Below, in pieces: positions 1-9,705 of a stretch of 64,000 nt of DNA; position 1 is the stretch's first letter; each line of letters opens with the position of its first letter. The notes under the pieces were generated by a model, which made no database searches, was not told where the DNA came from, and saw nothing but the letters and a program-made list of their open reading frames with translations. The stretch lies in the NCBI RefSeq assembly GCF_028823535.1, contig NZ_JAQIYM010000003.1:62001-126000 (forward strand), read 5' to 3'. Origin of the DNA: Pseudomonas serbica. GTDB lineage: Bacteria > Pseudomonadota > Gammaproteobacteria > Pseudomonadales > Pseudomonadaceae. A program made the translations under genes and the position numbers.

Positions 1-57
1 CACGACCATGCCATCCGGGCAAAACTTTTCGTGTGGCAGAAAAATGACCTGCGGCAT
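1..57 (-). CDS. fdx: ISC ferredoxin, [2Fe-2S], N-terminal fragment
   Basis: Only the first 19 codons lie in the window; the gene continues past position 1. The translation begins MPQVIFLPHEKFCPDGMVV, which is the recognisable start of the ISC-type adrenodoxin-like ferredoxin that supplies electrons during cluster assembly on IscU. It starts two bases beyond the hscA stop codon on the same strand, as expected for the last genes of an isc operon. The call rests on a short fragment plus its position after hscA. Confidence 0.85.
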   Translation of the reverse strand, partial: MPQVIFLPHEKFCPDGMVV

Positions 58-59
58 CG

Positions 60-1922
60 TTATTCCTCAATCTCATTCAGGTTGCGCCCCGCCAGCGCGG
101 CTTTCACCGTCGAGTCCAGGCGGCGGGCAGCAAAGGCGTCGGTCACTTGCGACAGACGCTTGGTCTGCTGCTCGATGGCGAAACCATCGGTACCTTTCAT
201 CAGTTCGGTCAATTCCTGCACCTGCAGGTCGATGACCATGCGCTCGTCAGCGTCGAGCAGTCGCTCGCCGTCGGCCTCCAGCGCAGCCTGCACCGCCTCG
301 ATCAGGCGCTGGGCGTCGACCTGTTGCTCGCGCAGCACGCGGGCAACCTTGTCGTCGTTGGCGTGCTGGAACGAATCCTTGAGCATCTTGGCGATTTCGC
401 CGTCGGTCAGGCCGTAGGACGGCTTGACCTGGATGCTGGCTTCCACACCCGAACCCAGTTCGCGGGCGGAAACACTGAGCAAGCCATCGGCATCGACCTG
501 GAAGGTCACGCGAATCTTCGCCGCACCGGCCACCATCGCCGGAATACCGCGCAATTCGAAGCGCGCCAGGGAACGGCAGTCGCTGATCAGCTCGCGCTCG
601 CCCTGCAACACGTGGATCGCCATGGCCGACTGGCCGTCTTTGTACGTAGTGAAGTCCTGGGCGCGAGCGACGGGGATGGTGGTGTTGCGTGGAATCACCT
701 TCTCCATCAGGCCGCCCATGGTTTCCAGGCCCAGGGACAACGGAATCACGTCCAGCAACAGCAATTCATCGCCGTCGCGCTTGTTGCCAGCCAGGGTATC
801 GGCCTGGATCGCGGCACCGATGGCCACCACTTGATCCGGGTCGATTTCAGTCAGGGGCTGGCGACCGAAGGCTTCCGCCACGGCTTCGCGAACACGTGGT
901 ACGCGAGTCGAACCGCCAACCATGACCACCGCATGCACGTCTTCCAGCTCGACACCGGAATCACGTACCGCGCGGCGGCAGGCTTTCAGGCTGCGGGCGA
1001 CCATCGGCTCGATCAACGCGTCGAAGGCTTCGCGGGTCAGTTCGGCTTTCCAGTCGCCGTGAACCACTTCGACCGACGAGGCATTGGTCAGCGCTTCTTT
1101 GGCCGCGCAGGCGGTTTGCAGCAGTTGACGCTGCGCACCCGGATCGAGATCGGCGGACAGGCCGGCGCTCTCGATGATCCAGCCAGCGATCGCGTGGTCG
1201 AAGTCATCGCCGCCCAGGGCGCTGTCGCCACCGGTAGCCAGTACCTCGAAGACACCGCCGGTCAGGCGCAGAATCGAAATATCGAAAGTGCCGCCGCCCA
1301 GGTCATAAATGGCCACCAGGCCTTCGGCGTGCTGATCCAGACCATAAGCCACAGCGGCCGCAGTCGGCTCATTGAGCAAGCGCAACACGTTCAGGCCGGC
1401 CAGCTTGGCCGCGTCCTTGGTGGCTTGGCGCTGGGCGTCGTCGAAATAGGCCGGAACGGTGATCACCGCGCCCACCAGCTCGCCGCCCAGGGTCGCTTCA
1501 GCACGCTGACGCAGGACCTTGAGGATGTCGGCGGAGACTTCCACCGGGCTTTTCGGGCCCTGGATGGTGTCGATGAACGGCATGTGCGACTCGCCACCGA
1601 CAAAGCGGTACGGCAGTTGGTCACCCAGCTGCTTGACGTCGGACAGACCACGACCCATCAAGCGCTTGACCGACAGCACGGTGTTCAGGGGATCGGTGGC
1701 GGCAGCCAGCTTGGCGGATTCGCCAACCTCGACGCGATCGGCGTGATAGCGCACGGCGGACGGCAGGATAACCTGCCCTTGTGCGTCAGCCAGGGGCTCG
1801 GAAAGACCACTGCGCAATGCAGCGACCAGCGAATTGGTAGTGCCCAAGTCGATCCCCACAGCCAGACGACGCTGGTGCGGTTGAGGACTTTGGCCGGGTT
1901 CGGCGATCTGCAGTAGGGCCAT
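60..1922 (-). CDS. hscA: Fe-S cluster assembly chaperone HscA (Hsp70 family)
   Basis: A 620-residue Hsp70-type protein dedicated to iron-sulfur cluster transfer. The ATPase domain carries the phosphate loops GIDLGTTN (residues 23-30) and DLGGGTFD (about 207-214), and the substrate-binding domain with a helical lid follows to the C-terminus. HscA works with the co-chaperone HscB on the LPPVK motif of IscU, using ATP to release the assembled cluster to acceptor proteins. The short N-terminal extension before the first ATPase strand and the length fit HscA rather than DnaK (about 640 residues with a different C-terminus). It lies between hscB and fdx in the isc operon, 51 bases downstream of hscB. 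Confidence 0.97.
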   Translation of the reverse strand: MALLQIAEPGQSPQPHQRRLAVGIDLGTTNSLVAALRSGLSEPLADAQGQVILPSAVRYHADRVEVGESAKLAAATDPLNTVLSVKRLMGRGLSDVKQLGDQLPYRFVGGESHMPFIDTIQGPKSPVEVSADILKVLRQRAEATLGGELVGAVITVPAYFDDAQRQATKDAAKLAGLNVLRLLNEPTAAAVAYGLDQHAEGLVAIYDLGGGTFDISILRLTGGVFEVLATGGDSALGGDDFDHAIAGWIIESAGLSADLDPGAQRQLLQTACAAKEALTNASSVEVVHGDWKAELTREAFDALIEPMVARSLKACRRAVRDSGVELEDVHAVVMVGGSTRVPRVREAVAEAFGRQPLTEIDPDQVVAIGAAIQADTLAGNKRDGDELLLLDVIPLSLGLETMGGLMEKVIPRNTTIPVARAQDFTTYKDGQSAMAIHVLQGERELISDCRSLARFELRGIPAMVAGAAKIRVTFQVDADGLLSVSARELGSGVEASIQVKPSYGLTDGEIAKMLKDSFQHANDDKVARVLREQQVDAQRLIEAVQAALEADGERLLDADERMVIDLQVQELTELMKGTDGFAIEQQTKRLSQVTDAFAARRLDSTVKAALAGRNLNEIEE

Positions 1923-1973
1923 CGTTATCAGGACTTATCTGTATATCAAGCGTGCGACCGGAGCGGCACTGGG

Positions 1974-2495
1974 TTAATCGTCGAGGCGCTCTTCCAGCTG
2001 GCGCACTTCGTAGGTGAGCTTGTCGAGGAACTGCATGCGCCGCATCAGGCGTTCGGCCTGTTCGCGGTGCGCAGCATCGTTCCAGCAAGCTGCGAAGCTT
2101 TGGTTCAGTTCATCCTGGGCAGCCTTCAGGCGACGCTTGAAGACAGCGACGCCATCGAGGTCGGCGCTGTCCTGCAGGTCTTCGAGCTCTTCGCGCAACT
2201 CCATCTGTTGCAGCAGAAACTCCGGATCATGCACCGTGACTTCCAGCGGCAGCTCGCCACCATTCAAGGCGAGCAGGTAACGCGCGCGCTTGGGTGGACT
2301 CTTGAGCGTCTGGTAGGCCTCATTGAGGCTCGCGGATTGCTCCAGCGCCAGCCGCTGCTCCCGCTCGGAAGCGTCGGCAAAGCGGTCCGGATGAACACTG
2401 CGCGCCAACTCACGGTAGCGCGTAGCCAGCTGGTCGAGATCCAGATTGAAGCTCGGTTGCAGCTCGAATAAAGCGAAATGACAAGGAGTACCCAC
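1974..2495 (-). CDS. hscB: Fe-S assembly co-chaperone HscB (J-domain)
   Basis: A 173-residue DnaJ-like co-chaperone. The N-terminal J-domain carries the HPD tripeptide at residues 35-37 that stimulates the HscA ATPase, and the C-terminal helical part is the IscU-binding region of this family. I chose the GTG start at 2495, giving [11 protein letters not shown], because it matches the family N-terminus. Extending to 2534 would overlap iscA by about 30 bases and add an unrelated basic stretch. It starts 8 bases after the iscA stop, so translation is probably coupled. Confidence 0.95.
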   Translation of the reverse strand: MGTPCHFALFELQPSFNLDLDQLATRYRELARSVHPDRFADASEREQRLALEQSASLNEAYQTLKSPPKRARYLLALNGGELPLEVTVHDPEFLLQQMELREELEDLQDSADLDGVAVFKRRLKAAQDELNQSFAACWNDAAHREQAERLMRRMQFLDKLTYEVRQLEERLDD

Positions 2496-2503
2496 GACAA
2501 GCC

Positions 2504-2827
2504 TCAGATGTTGAAGCTTTCGCCGCAGCCACATTCACCGCGCACGTTGGGGTTGTTGAACTTGAAGCCTTCGTTCAACCCTTCCTTGACGAAATCGAGC
2601 TCGGTGCCGTCCAGGTAGGCCAGGCTCTTGGGATCGATGATCACTTTCTCGCCGTGACTCTCGAACACCTGGTCCTCTGCAACCACCTCGTCGACAAACT
2701 CCAGCACGTAGGCAAGGCCGGAACAGCCTGTGGTGCGAACACCCAGGCGGATCCCTTCACCCTTGCCGCGCCCGTCGAGGGAGCGCCGCACGTGTCGAGC
2801 AGCCGCTTCTGTCATGCTGATAGCCAT
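2504..2827 (-). CDS. iscA: Iron-sulfur cluster assembly protein IscA (A-type carrier)
   Basis: A 107-residue A-type carrier that receives or delivers Fe-S clusters or iron. The three conserved cysteines are present at 35 (TTGCSG), 99 and 101 (ECGCGE), exactly the spacing of the family. The start at 2827 is preceded by a good Shine-Dalgarno (GGAGT); an upstream in-frame start at 2851 would add eight unconserved residues. It sits between iscU and hscB in the usual order. Confidence 0.96.
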   Translation of the reverse strand: MAISMTEAAARHVRRSLDGRGKGEGIRLGVRTTGCSGLAYVLEFVDEVVAEDQVFESHGEKVIIDPKSLAYLDGTELDFVKEGLNEGFKFNNPNVRGECGCGESFNI

Positions 2828-2861
2828 CGGTGACTCCTTACTCGTCGCCAAAAACTGAAAG

Positions 2862-3248
2862 TCAGATCAAGCCTTTCTTCTGCTTGTAGTCGCGAACGGC
2901 AGCCTTGATGGCGTCTTCGGCGAGCACGGAGCAGTGGATTTTCACTGGCGGCAGGGCCAGCTCTTCAGCCAGCTGGGTGTTCTTGATGGTTTCCGCTTCG
3001 TCCAGGGTCTTGCCCTTCATCCACTCGGTGGCGAGGGAGCTGGAAGCGATGGCCGAACCGCAGCCGTAGGTCTTGAACTTGGCATCTTCGATGATGCCGG
3101 CTTCGTTGACCTTGATCTGCAGGCGCATCACGTCGCCGCATGCCGGGGCGCCGACCATGCCGGTGCCGACATCCGGGTCTTCGGCATTCATCTTGCCGAC
3201 GTTACGCGGGTTTTCGTAGTGGTCGATGACCTTTTCGCTGTAAGCCAT
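2862..3248 (-). CDS. iscU: Fe-S cluster scaffold protein IscU
   Basis: The 128-residue scaffold on which clusters are built from IscS-derived sulfur. Ligand cysteines C37, C63 and C106, the neighbouring Asp39, and the HscA-recognition motif LPPVK (99-103) are all visible. The start MAYSEKV at 3248 is the conserved family start; three extra codons upstream are possible but not conserved. It follows iscS after a 101-base spacer that contains a strong hairpin. Confidence 0.97.
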   Translation of the reverse strand: MAYSEKVIDHYENPRNVGKMNAEDPDVGTGMVGAPACGDVMRLQIKVNEAGIIEDAKFKTYGCGSAIASSSLATEWMKGKTLDEAETIKNTQLAEELALPPVKIHCSVLAEDAIKAAVRDYKQKKGLI

Positions 3249-3286
3249 GATTCTCAATCCTCACTCATCAGGGCCGCTCTTGAGAC

Positions 3287-3325
3287 CCTGTAGCTGCGCT
3301 GCGTCAGTCGCCGCGTCGCTACAGG
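3287..3325 (-). promoter_or_regulatory. Hairpin in the iscS-iscU spacer
   Basis: Perfect 8-base arms CCTGTAGC (3287-3294) and GCTACAGG (3318-3325) enclose a 23-base G/C-rich loop that can pair further. There is no U-run, so it is unlikely to be a complete terminator. Placed between the cysteine desulfurase and the scaffold, it could act as an RNA-processing or stability element that lets iscS and iscUA be expressed at different levels. That role is inference. Confidence 0.45.
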
Positions 3326-3349
3326 AGCCGTATCTGGCGGCTTCTATAT

Positions 3350-4564
3350 TTAGTGTGCCGCCCACTCGATCTTCGAGATATCGACGCCGTCTTTGTACAT
3401 GTCCCACAGCGGCGACAAAGCGCGCAGCTTGGTAACGGCCTCGCAAACTTTCTGCGCGGCATAATCGATTTCTTCTTCGGTGGTGAAACGGCCGAAGGTG
3501 AAGCGGATCGAGCTGTGTGCCAGTTCGTCGTTGCGGCCCAGGGCGCGCAGTACGTACGAAGGCTCCAGGGACGCCGAGGTGCAGGCCGAACCGGACGAAA
3601 CCGCCAGGTCCTTGAGCGCCATGATCAGCGACTCGCCTTCAACGTAGTTGAAGCTCAGGTTCAGGTTGTGCGGAACGCGGGCAGTCAGGCTGCCGTTGAC
3701 GTACAACTCTTCCAGGTGCTCGACCTGCTTGTAGAAACGGTCGCTCAAGGCCTTGATGCGCACGTTCTCGGCAGCCATGTCTTCCTTGGCCACACGGAAC
3801 GCTTCGCCCATGCCGACGATCTGGTGGGTCGCCAGGGTGCCGGAACGCATGCCGCGCTCGTGACCGCCGCCGTGCATGGTCGCTTCGATACGTACGCGCG
3901 GCTTGCGGCTGACGTACAGGGCGCCGATGCCTTTAGGACCGTAGGTCTTGTGGGCGGAGAACGACATCATGTCGACTTTCAGTTTCTGCAGGTCGATCTC
4001 GACCTTGCCGGTGGACTGAGCGGCGTCGACGTGGAACAGGATGCCCTTGGCGCGCAGCAGTTCACCGATCGCAGCGATGTCGTTGATGGTGCCGATTTCG
4101 TTGTTCACGTGCATCACCGACACCAGGATGGTGTCGTCGCGCAGTTCGGCTTCGATCATCTCTGGAGTGACCAGGCCGTCGGTGCGAGGCTCGATGTAGG
4201 TGACTTCGAAGCCTTCACGCTCCAGCTGGCGCATGGTGTCCAGGACAGCCTTGTGCTCGATCTTGGTGGTGATCAGGTGCTTGCCTTTGGTGGCATAGAA
4301 ATGTGCCGCACCCTTGATTGCCAGGTTGTCGGATTCGGTGGCACCGGAGGTCCAGACGATTTCACGCGGGTCGGCATTGACCAGGTCGGCCACCTGACGA
4401 CGGGCGTTTTCGACGGATTCTTCGGCTTTCCAGCCAAACACGTGGGAACGGGACGCCGGGTTACCGAAGTTTCCGTCGACCAGCAGGCATTCACTCATCT
4501 TTTGCGCGACACGCGGATCAACCGGGGTAGTCGCTGAGTAATCAAGGTAAATCGGCAATTTCAT
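3350..4564 (-). CDS. iscS: Cysteine desulfurase IscS
   Basis: A 404-residue class V PLP enzyme that converts L-cysteine to alanine and a persulfide used for Fe-S clusters, thiolated tRNA and molybdopterin. The PLP lysine is K206 in [10 protein letters not shown] and the persulfide cysteine is C328 in [10 protein letters not shown], both at the positions known for IscS. The C-terminus [10 protein letters not shown] is the IscU-docking tail of the family. It is the second gene of the operon, 50 bases after iscR, and can also supply sulfur for the moa products encoded near the other end of the window. Confidence 0.98.
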   Translation of the reverse strand: MKLPIYLDYSATTPVDPRVAQKMSECLLVDGNFGNPASRSHVFGWKAEESVENARRQVADLVNADPREIVWTSGATESDNLAIKGAAHFYATKGKHLITTKIEHKAVLDTMRQLEREGFEVTYIEPRTDGLVTPEMIEAELRDDTILVSVMHVNNEIGTINDIAAIGELLRAKGILFHVDAAQSTGKVEIDLQKLKVDMMSFSAHKTYGPKGIGALYVSRKPRVRIEATMHGGGHERGMRSGTLATHQIVGMGEAFRVAKEDMAAENVRIKALSDRFYKQVEHLEELYVNGSLTARVPHNLNLSFNYVEGESLIMALKDLAVSSGSACTSASLEPSYVLRALGRNDELAHSSIRFTFGRFTTEEEIDYAAQKVCEAVTKLRALSPLWDMYKDGVDISKIEWAAH

Positions 4565-4614
4565 GGACTATCTCCTAAATCAGGCTGGCTGGCGTGCCGC
4601 TAGCTCTCTGGCTG

Positions 4615-5106
4615 TCATTCGACGGCGGACGCTTCAATCTTGTCCAGGCGTGGCGCCTTGCTGTTGCAACGGCGTTGATCCTGACGCTGGGCTACTTCTT
4701 GCACCTCACGGCGAGTCACAAGGTCAGCCAAGCTGATACCGCTCAGAAATTCGTGAATCTGCAGGCTCAGATCGCACCACAAGTGGTGGGTCAGGCAGGT
4801 GTCGCCTTGATGGCAATCACCCTGGCCCTGGCATTTGGTCGCATCGACCGATTCGTTCACCGCATCGATCACCTGGGCGACCTGGATACCTTGCATGTCG
4901 CGAGACAGCTGGTAGCCGCCGCCTGGACCGCGGACGCTGGACACCAGATTGCTGCGGCGCAATTTGGCAAACAGCTGCTCGAGGTAGGACAGGGAGATGC
5001 CTTGGCGCTCGGAGATATCGGCCAGGGACACGGGCCCGTGCTGCGCGTGCAACGCCAGGTCGAGCATGGCGGTCACGGCGTATCGGCCTTTTGTAGTCAG
5101 TCGCAT
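4615..5106 (-). CDS. iscR: Fe-S cluster-sensing transcriptional regulator IscR
   Basis: A 163-residue Rrf2-family repressor and activator. The winged helix-turn-helix occupies residues 1-70 and the [2Fe-2S] ligand cysteines are C92, C98 and C104, the same positions as in the enterobacterial protein. Holo-IscR represses its own operon, so cluster shortage derepresses isc. The start [15 protein letters not shown] at 5106 is the conserved one. It is the first gene of the operon, directly behind the promoter and operator described next. Confidence 0.96.
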   Translation of the reverse strand: MRLTTKGRYAVTAMLDLALHAQHGPVSLADISERQGISLSYLEQLFAKLRRSNLVSSVRGPGGGYQLSRDMQGIQVAQVIDAVNESVDATKCQGQGDCHQGDTCLTHHLWCDLSLQIHEFLSGISLADLVTRREVQEVAQRQDQRRCNSKAPRLDKIEASAVE

Positions 5107-5137
5107 GGACAATTACCACGGAGTTCGGAATGAGGCG

Positions 5138-5196
5138 AGTATGCAATTCCCGAGTATTTAAGTCAACTATAAGACCTAGTACTTTAGTCAGGATTA
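5138..5196 (-). promoter_or_regulatory. isc operon promoter with IscR-type operator
   Basis: On the minus strand a TTGACT box (5166-5161) lies 17 bases before CATACT (5143-5138), a good sigma-70 layout 31 bases upstream of the iscR start. The -35 box lies inside a 25-base element (5146-5170) that fits the enterobacterial type 1 IscR consensus with about three mismatches by eye. A second, weaker GACT...GGTC element (about 5171-5196) lies just upstream. This agrees with autoregulation by cluster-bound IscR. Confidence 0.65.
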
Positions 5197-5264
5197 CCCG
5201 CAAAAGAGCGGCAGCATCATAGCAAAGGCTGGCCGTATACAGCCAGCAGTACCGCGTTATCGTT

Positions 5265-5334
5265 CTTCGCGAGCAGGCTCGCTCCCACAGTTTGGCCGCG
5301 CGGTCCAATGTGGGAGCGAGCCTGCTCGCGAAGG
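5265..5334. repeat. REP inverted pair (GAGCAGGCTCGCTCCCACA type)
   Basis: Two nearly identical copies of the palindromic motif CGCGAGCAGGCTCGCTCCCACA face each other (5266-5289 and 5310-5333). This is the REP-pair form common in fluorescent pseudomonads, here between the iscR promoter and the 3' end of cysE. Confidence 0.9.
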
Positions 5335-5346
5335 GCACGACGCGGT

Positions 5347-6123
5347 TTAGCTGGCCTGACTCTGATCCTTGTCCTTCACACAGGCGAAATCTTCTTCGCG
5401 CAGCTCAGGCAGGTCTTTCGCACAGTAATTACTGCCCAGATCCTTCAACGCCCCGCACATCCCCTCCAGGCGCCCGTCGACTGCCTGCAGATGATCGAGC
5501 AGCTGGTTGATGGCACGCGCCACCGGATCCGGCATGTCTTCCGTCACGCCGTAGGCATCAAAGCCGATCTTCTCGGCCATGGCCTTGCGCTTGGCGTCCA
5601 GCTCCTGGTCGGGCTTGACGATGATTCGTCCCGGAATGCCCACCACCGTGGCACCCGGCGGCACTTCCTTGGTTACCACGGCGTTGGAGCCGACCTTGGC
5701 ACCGGCACCGACAGTGAACGGACCCAGCACCTTGGCGCCCGCACCGACCACCACGCCATCACCCAGCGTCGGGTGGCGCTTGCCTTTGTTCCAGCTGGTA
5801 CCGCCCAGGGTCACGCCCTGATAGATGGTCACGTCATCGCCGATTTCGGCGGTTTCACCGATGACGATACCCATGCCATGGTCAATGAAGAAGCGTCGAC
5901 CGACCTTGGCCCCCGGATGGATCTCGATCCCGGTCAGCCAGCGGCCGAAGTTCGACACCAGCCGCGCCAGCCACTTCAGGTCCGCACGCCACAGCATGGC
6001 CGACAGACGGTGAATCCAGATGGCATGCATGCCGGGGTAGCAGGTCAGGACTTCAAAAGCGTTACGCGCCGCCGGGTCTCGATGGAATACGCTCTGGATA
6101 TCTTCACGCAAACGCTCAAACAT
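5347..6123 (-). CDS. cysE: Serine O-acetyltransferase
   Basis: A 258-residue acetyltransferase that makes O-acetylserine from serine and acetyl-CoA, the committed step of cysteine synthesis. An N-terminal helical region is followed by left-handed beta-helix hexapeptide repeats ([31 protein letters not shown]) with the catalytic region [13 protein letters not shown]. It overlaps trmJ in a TAATG arrangement and points into the isc operon, so cysteine supply and its use by IscS are neighbours. Starts at 6126 and 6123 are both possible; I used the second. Confidence 0.95.
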   Translation of the reverse strand: MFERLREDIQSVFHRDPAARNAFEVLTCYPGMHAIWIHRLSAMLWRADLKWLARLVSNFGRWLTGIEIHPGAKVGRRFFIDHGMGIVIGETAEIGDDVTIYQGVTLGGTSWNKGKRHPTLGDGVVVGAGAKVLGPFTVGAGAKVGSNAVVTKEVPPGATVVGIPGRIIVKPDQELDAKRKAMAEKIGFDAYGVTEDMPDPVARAINQLLDHLQAVDGRLEGMCGALKDLGSNYCAKDLPELREEDFACVKDKDQSQAS

Positions 6124-6125
6124 CA

Positions 6126-6896
6126 TTAATCCTTCCGCTTAAGAAGCTCACCACGGGCCGCTTTCTGGGTTTCCGTGAGGATGCCACGCAAAATATTCAT
6201 TTCCGCCCGGCTGACCGAGCTGCGTCCGTACAACCGGCGCAGGCGCGCCATCAAGTGCCGTGGTTTTTCCGGATCGAGGAACTCGATGGCCACCAGGGTT
6301 TGTTCCAGGTGTTCATAGAATCGCTCCAGTTCATCCATGGTCGCCAGCTCAGCGCTTTTGACCGATGCCACTTCTTCCTTCTCGACCTTGGTCGGCTGAC
6401 CTTGGGCCGCCAACCAGGACATGCGCACTTCATAACTCAACACCTGCACCGCCGCCCCAAGGTTCAGCGAGCTGAACCCAGGGTCTGATGGGATGTGCAC
6501 GTGATAATGACATCGCTGCAACTCTTCGTTGGTCAGGCCGGAATCTTCACGACCGAACACCAGGGCGATCTCGGCGCCCTGCCCGGCCTCCTCGACCACC
6601 TTCGTGCCGCATTCGCGCGGATCGAGCAGTGGCCAGGGAATGCGCCGGTCGCGAGCGCTGGTGCCGAGCACCAGGTTGCAACCGACCAGGGCATCTTCCA
6701 AGGTGGCGACGACTTGCGCGTTTTCAAGGATGTCACCGGCACCGGAAGCGCGGGCATCGGCCTCGTGGTGCGGGAACAGGCGTGGTTCAACCAGCACCAG
6801 GCGCGACAGGCCCATGTTCTTCATGGCACGCGCAGCCCCGCCGATATTGCCCGGATGACTGGTGTTGACCAGGACGATACGAATGTTTTGCAGCAA
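6126..6896 (-). CDS. trmJ: tRNA (cytidine/uridine-2'-O-)-methyltransferase TrmJ
   Basis: A SPOUT-class methyltransferase that modifies position 32 of tRNAs. The recognisable core runs from [20 protein letters not shown] through LGTSARDRR and [12 protein letters not shown] to the knot-forming [14 protein letters not shown]. The open frame reaches 7040, but the extra 48 residues are unlike the family, so I placed the start at TTG 6896 (LLQNIRIV). No clear Shine-Dalgarno precedes that codon, so the exact start is uncertain. It is co-directional with cysE and divergent from suhB. Confidence 0.9.
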   Translation of the reverse strand: MLQNIRIVLVNTSHPGNIGGAARAMKNMGLSRLVLVEPRLFPHHEADARASGAGDILENAQVVATLEDALVGCNLVLGTSARDRRIPWPLLDPRECGTKVVEEAGQGAEIALVFGREDSGLTNEELQRCHYHVHIPSDPGFSSLNLGAAVQVLSYEVRMSWLAAQGQPTKVEKEEVASVKSAELATMDELERFYEHLEQTLVAIEFLDPEKPRHLMARLRRLYGRSSVSRAEMNILRGILTETQKAARGELLKRKD

Positions 6897-7042
6897 GGGA
6901 GGCGCTCTCGAACTCGATAATCGGGAGCCGAATCTTACAGCTGTAGCTACCGTTAAGCCATGAAAGCGAACGTCGTCCTTCTCCTGTAGAAACTTTCTGA
7001 TAGAATGCCCGGCTTTCTTTAACAACCTTAGGTGACACATCC

Positions 7043-7861
7043 ATGCAGCCCATGCTGAATATCGCGCTGCGCGCCGCCCGCAGCGCCAGTGAATTGATCT
7101 TCCGCTCCATCGAGCGCCTGGATACCATCAAGGTCGACGAAAAAGACGCCAAGGATTATGTATCCGAGGTGGACCGCGCCGCCGAACAGAAAATCATCGA
7201 CGCACTGCGCAAGGCTTACCCGAACCACTCGATCCTGGGTGAAGAGACCGGCCTGCACGCCGGCAACGGCATCGAAGGCGAAGAGTACCTGTGGATCATC
7301 GATCCGCTGGACGGCACCACCAACTTCCTGCGCGGCATTCCTCACTTCGCTGTCAGCATCGCCTGCAAATACCGTGGTCGCCTGGAACACGCCGTGGTCC
7401 TGGACCCGGTTCGCCAGGAAGAATTCACCGCCAGCCGTGGTCGCGGCGCTCAACTGAACGGCCGTCGCCTGCGCGTCAGCGGTCGCACCAGCCTGGACGG
7501 CGCCCTGCTGGGTACCGGCTTCCCGTTCCGTGACGACCAGATGGACAACCTCGACAACTACCTGGGCATGTTCCGCGCCCTGGTCGGCCAGACCGCCGGC
7601 ATCCGCCGCGCAGGTTCGGCGAGCCTGGACCTGGCCTACGTGGCTGCCGGCCGTTTCGACGCGTTCTGGGAGTCGGGCCTGTCCGAGTGGGACATGGCCG
7701 CTGGCGCCCTGCTGATCCAGGAAGCAGGCGGCCTGGTGAGCGACTTCACCGGCGGTCACGACTTCCTTGAAAAAGGCCACGTCGTTGCCGGCAACACCAA
7801 ATGCTTCAAGGCAGTGCTGACGGCCATCCAGCCGCACCTGCCGGCCTCGCTGAAGCGCTAA
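7043..7861 (+). CDS. suhB: Inositol-1-monophosphatase SuhB
   Basis: A 272-residue Mg2+-dependent phosphatase. Metal-site motifs GEETG (66-70), IDPLDGTTNF (86-95) and EWDMAAG near the C-terminus are intact. In gamma-proteobacteria SuhB also joins the Nus factor complex that modifies RNA polymerase at rRNA operons, and in Pseudomonas it affects virulence regulation. It is transcribed away from trmJ and ends at a clear intrinsic terminator. Confidence 0.96.
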   Translation: MQPMLNIALRAARSASELIFRSIERLDTIKVDEKDAKDYVSEVDRAAEQKIIDALRKAYPNHSILGEETGLHAGNGIEGEEYLWIIDPLDGTTNFLRGIPHFAVSIACKYRGRLEHAVVLDPVRQEEFTASRGRGAQLNGRRLRVSGRTSLDGALLGTGFPFRDDQMDNLDNYLGMFRALVGQTAGIRRAGSASLDLAYVAAGRFDAFWESGLSEWDMAAGALLIQEAGGLVSDFTGGHDFLEKGHVVAGNTKCFKAVLTAIQPHLPASLKR

Positions 7862-7875
7862 GCTTCCGGCGACAG

Positions 7876-7902
7876 AAAAAGCACCCTTCGGGGTGCTTTT
7901 TT
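7876..7902 (+). terminator. Intrinsic terminator of suhB
   Basis: A GCACCC-TTCG-GGGTGC hairpin flanked by A and T runs starts about 15 bases after the suhB stop codon. Confidence 0.9.
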
Positions 7903-7940
7903 ATGCCTGCAAATCACCCTCAAAAACACCACACCCCCAA

Positions 7941-8030
7941 TGTGGGAGCGAGCCTGCTCGCGAAGGCGGCGTACCGGTCAGCATATATTTTGAATGACTG
8001 ACCGATTTCGCGAGCAGGCTCGCTCCCACA
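7941..8030. repeat. REP inverted pair between suhB and the glycine-zipper gene
   Basis: TGTGGGAGCGAGCCTGCTCG (from 7941) and its reverse complement (8008-8030) are separated by about 45 bases. It lies between two convergent terminators. Confidence 0.9.
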
Positions 8031-8061
8031 GGGATTGCGGTGATGTTTAAATCGCGAGCAC

Positions 8062-8092
8062 AAAAAAAGCACCCCACAGGGTGCTTTTTTTT
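8062..8092 (-). terminator. Intrinsic terminator of the glycine-zipper gene
   Basis: GCACCC (8069-8074) and GGGTGC (8079-8084) form a short stem with a 4-base loop, flanked by runs of A and T on both sides, so it may work in both directions. It lies 19 bases beyond the stop codon of the minus-strand gene. Confidence 0.85.
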
Positions 8093-8110
8093 GAATCCGG
8101 TTTCAGCAGA

Positions 8111-8662
8111 TCAATGAGCCACCTGATTCTCAGACAGGATCAGCTTGCCTTCCTTATCCACAGGAATCTGATTCCCCGGGTCACGATCCATCCGTACCTT
8201 GCCTTCCTTGCCATCCAGCGAATAACGCACGTCGTAACCCACGACCTTGTCGCTGATGTCATTCACCGTATTACAACGGGTCTGGGTCGTGGTGTAGGTG
8301 TCACGCTCCTGCATGCCCTCCTGAACCTTGTTACCGGCATAACCACCGCCGACAGCGCCCGCCACTGTGGCAATCTTCTTGCCGGTGCCGCCGCCGATCT
8401 GGTTACCCAGCAAACCACCTGCCAGCGCGCCGACTACCGTACCGGCGATCTGGTGTTGATCTTTCACCGGCGCCTGCCGGGTCACAGCTACATCCTTGCA
8501 TACTTCACGTGGAGTCTTGATTTGTGTCTTGACCGGCTCAACGGCGAGTACTTGCGCGTACTCAGGACCGTTATCTTTAACCAGGCTGTAGGTGGCCACA
8601 GCGCCCCCGGCGGTTACACCGACAGCACCCAATACCGCACCAACCAGCATCGACTTGTTCAC
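8111..8662 (-). CDS. Glycine-zipper 2TM-domain envelope protein
   Basis: A 183-residue protein with an N-terminal membrane segment (about residues 5-27) and a central glycine-zipper repeat (IAGTVVGALAGGLLGNQIGG, then KKIATVAGAVGGGYAGN) typical of the SlyB/17-kDa antigen-like glycine-zipper family. Two cysteines (in EVCKDV and TRCNTV) flank the zipper and could form a disulfide in the periplasm. Such proteins sit in the inner or outer membrane and influence envelope integrity; the specific role here is unknown. It is a single-gene unit with terminators on both sides. Confidence 0.8.
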   Translation of the reverse strand: MNKSMLVGAVLGAVGVTAGGAVATYSLVKDNGPEYAQVLAVEPVKTQIKTPREVCKDVAVTRQAPVKDQHQIAGTVVGALAGGLLGNQIGGGTGKKIATVAGAVGGGYAGNKVQEGMQERDTYTTTQTRCNTVNDISDKVVGYDVRYSLDGKEGKVRMDRDPGNQIPVDKEGKLILSENQVAH

Positions 8663-8721
8663 ATGAACCTCCTGACCATCACATGCGGCACTTGTCCGCG
8701 CTTCTCCCTGCCTTGGAGCAT

Positions 8722-8755
8722 AAAAAAAGGCGCGAGTTCAACTCGCGCCTTTTTG
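8722..8755 (-). terminator. Intrinsic terminator of the queA-secF operon
   Basis: AAGGCGCGAGTT and AACTCGCGCCTT form a long uninterrupted hairpin flanked by A7 and T5. It lies 26 bases beyond the secF stop codon and can also stop transcription coming the other way. Confidence 0.9.
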
Positions 8756-8781
8756 GACTACATCGCTAAAGGATTTTTCCC

Positions 8782-9696
8782 TCAAGGACGGTCGTCGATT
8801 TCCTTCTCGGTGTTGGCCGCAGGAATCAGGTCCTCGGAACTCAGGTTCAGCCAGATCAGCACCACGTTGGCGATGTAGATCGACGAATAAGTACCCGCCA
8901 GCACCCCGATGAACAGGGCGATGGAGAAGCCGAACAGGTTGTCGCCACCGAAGAACAGCAGGGCCGCGATCGCCAGCAAGGTGGAGATCGAAGTGGCCAT
9001 GGTCCGCAGCAGGGTTTGCGTGGTCGAGATGTTGATGTTCTCGATCAGGTTGGCCTTGCGCAGCACGCGGAAGTTCTCACGAACCCGGTCGAATACCACA
9101 ATGGTGTCGTTGAGCGAGTAACCGATGATCGCCAGTACCGCCGCCAGCACCGTCAGGTCGAAGGTGATCTGGAAGAACGACAGGATACCGATGGTCACGA
9201 TCACGTCGTGGATCAGCGAAACGATCGCACCTACCGCAAACTTCCACTGAAAGCGGAACGCCAGGTAGATCAGGATGCCGCCCAGCGCCATCAGCATGCC
9301 GAGGCCGCCCTGGTCGCGCAGCTCTTCACCCACCTGCGGGCCGACGAACTCGACGCGCTTGACCGTCGCCGGGTTCTCGCCGCCGACCTTCTGCAGGGCC
9401 TCGGCCACCTGGTGACCCAGTTGCGGGTCTTCGCCCGGCATGCGCACCAGCAGGTCGGTGGTGGCACCGAAGTTCTGCACGATGGCTTCGTGATAACCCG
9501 ATTTCACCAGTTGCTCACGCACCTGGGTGACATCGGCCGGACGCTCGTAGGTCAGCTCGATGAGCGTACCGCCGGTAAAGTCCAGGCCCCAGTTCATGCC
9601 CTTGGTGGCGACGCTGAACAAGGCCAGCACGGTAAGGAACAATGTGACGCCGAACGCAACGTTGCGAACGCCCATGAAGTTGATTGTACGTAACAT
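8782..9696 (-). CDS. secF: Protein translocase subunit SecF
   Basis: A 304-residue inner-membrane protein with six predicted membrane segments and a periplasmic domain after the first one. The family signature LDFTGGTLIEL is near residue 37, and the last three helices contain the ALFIGVLAGTYSSIY RND-type motif. SecF with SecD and YajC uses the proton gradient to pull exported proteins through SecYEG. It starts 9 bases after secD, so the two are co-translated. Confidence 0.97.
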   Translation of the reverse strand: MLRTINFMGVRNVAFGVTLFLTVLALFSVATKGMNWGLDFTGGTLIELTYERPADVTQVREQLVKSGYHEAIVQNFGATTDLLVRMPGEDPQLGHQVAEALQKVGGENPATVKRVEFVGPQVGEELRDQGGLGMLMALGGILIYLAFRFQWKFAVGAIVSLIHDVIVTIGILSFFQITFDLTVLAAVLAIIGYSLNDTIVVFDRVRENFRVLRKANLIENINISTTQTLLRTMATSISTLLAIAALLFFGGDNLFGFSIALFIGVLAGTYSSIYIANVVLIWLNLSSEDLIPAANTEKEIDDRP

Positions 9697-9705
9697 GGCA
9701 GCCCC

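Noticed and set aside
147..1916. A 589-codon open frame on the plus strand opposite hscA
   Set aside because: It mirrors the codon bias of hscA, has no recognisable domain or ribosome site, and is fully contained in a certain gene.
3353..4537. A 394-codon plus-strand frame opposite iscS
   Set aside because: Shadow of the high-GC third positions of iscS; repetitive Val/Asp/Gly composition and no family resemblance.
5265..5334. Repeated GAGCAGGCTCGCTCC motifs as a CRISPR array
   Set aside because: Copies are inverted pairs scattered over the window, not direct repeats with uniform spacers; they are REP elements.
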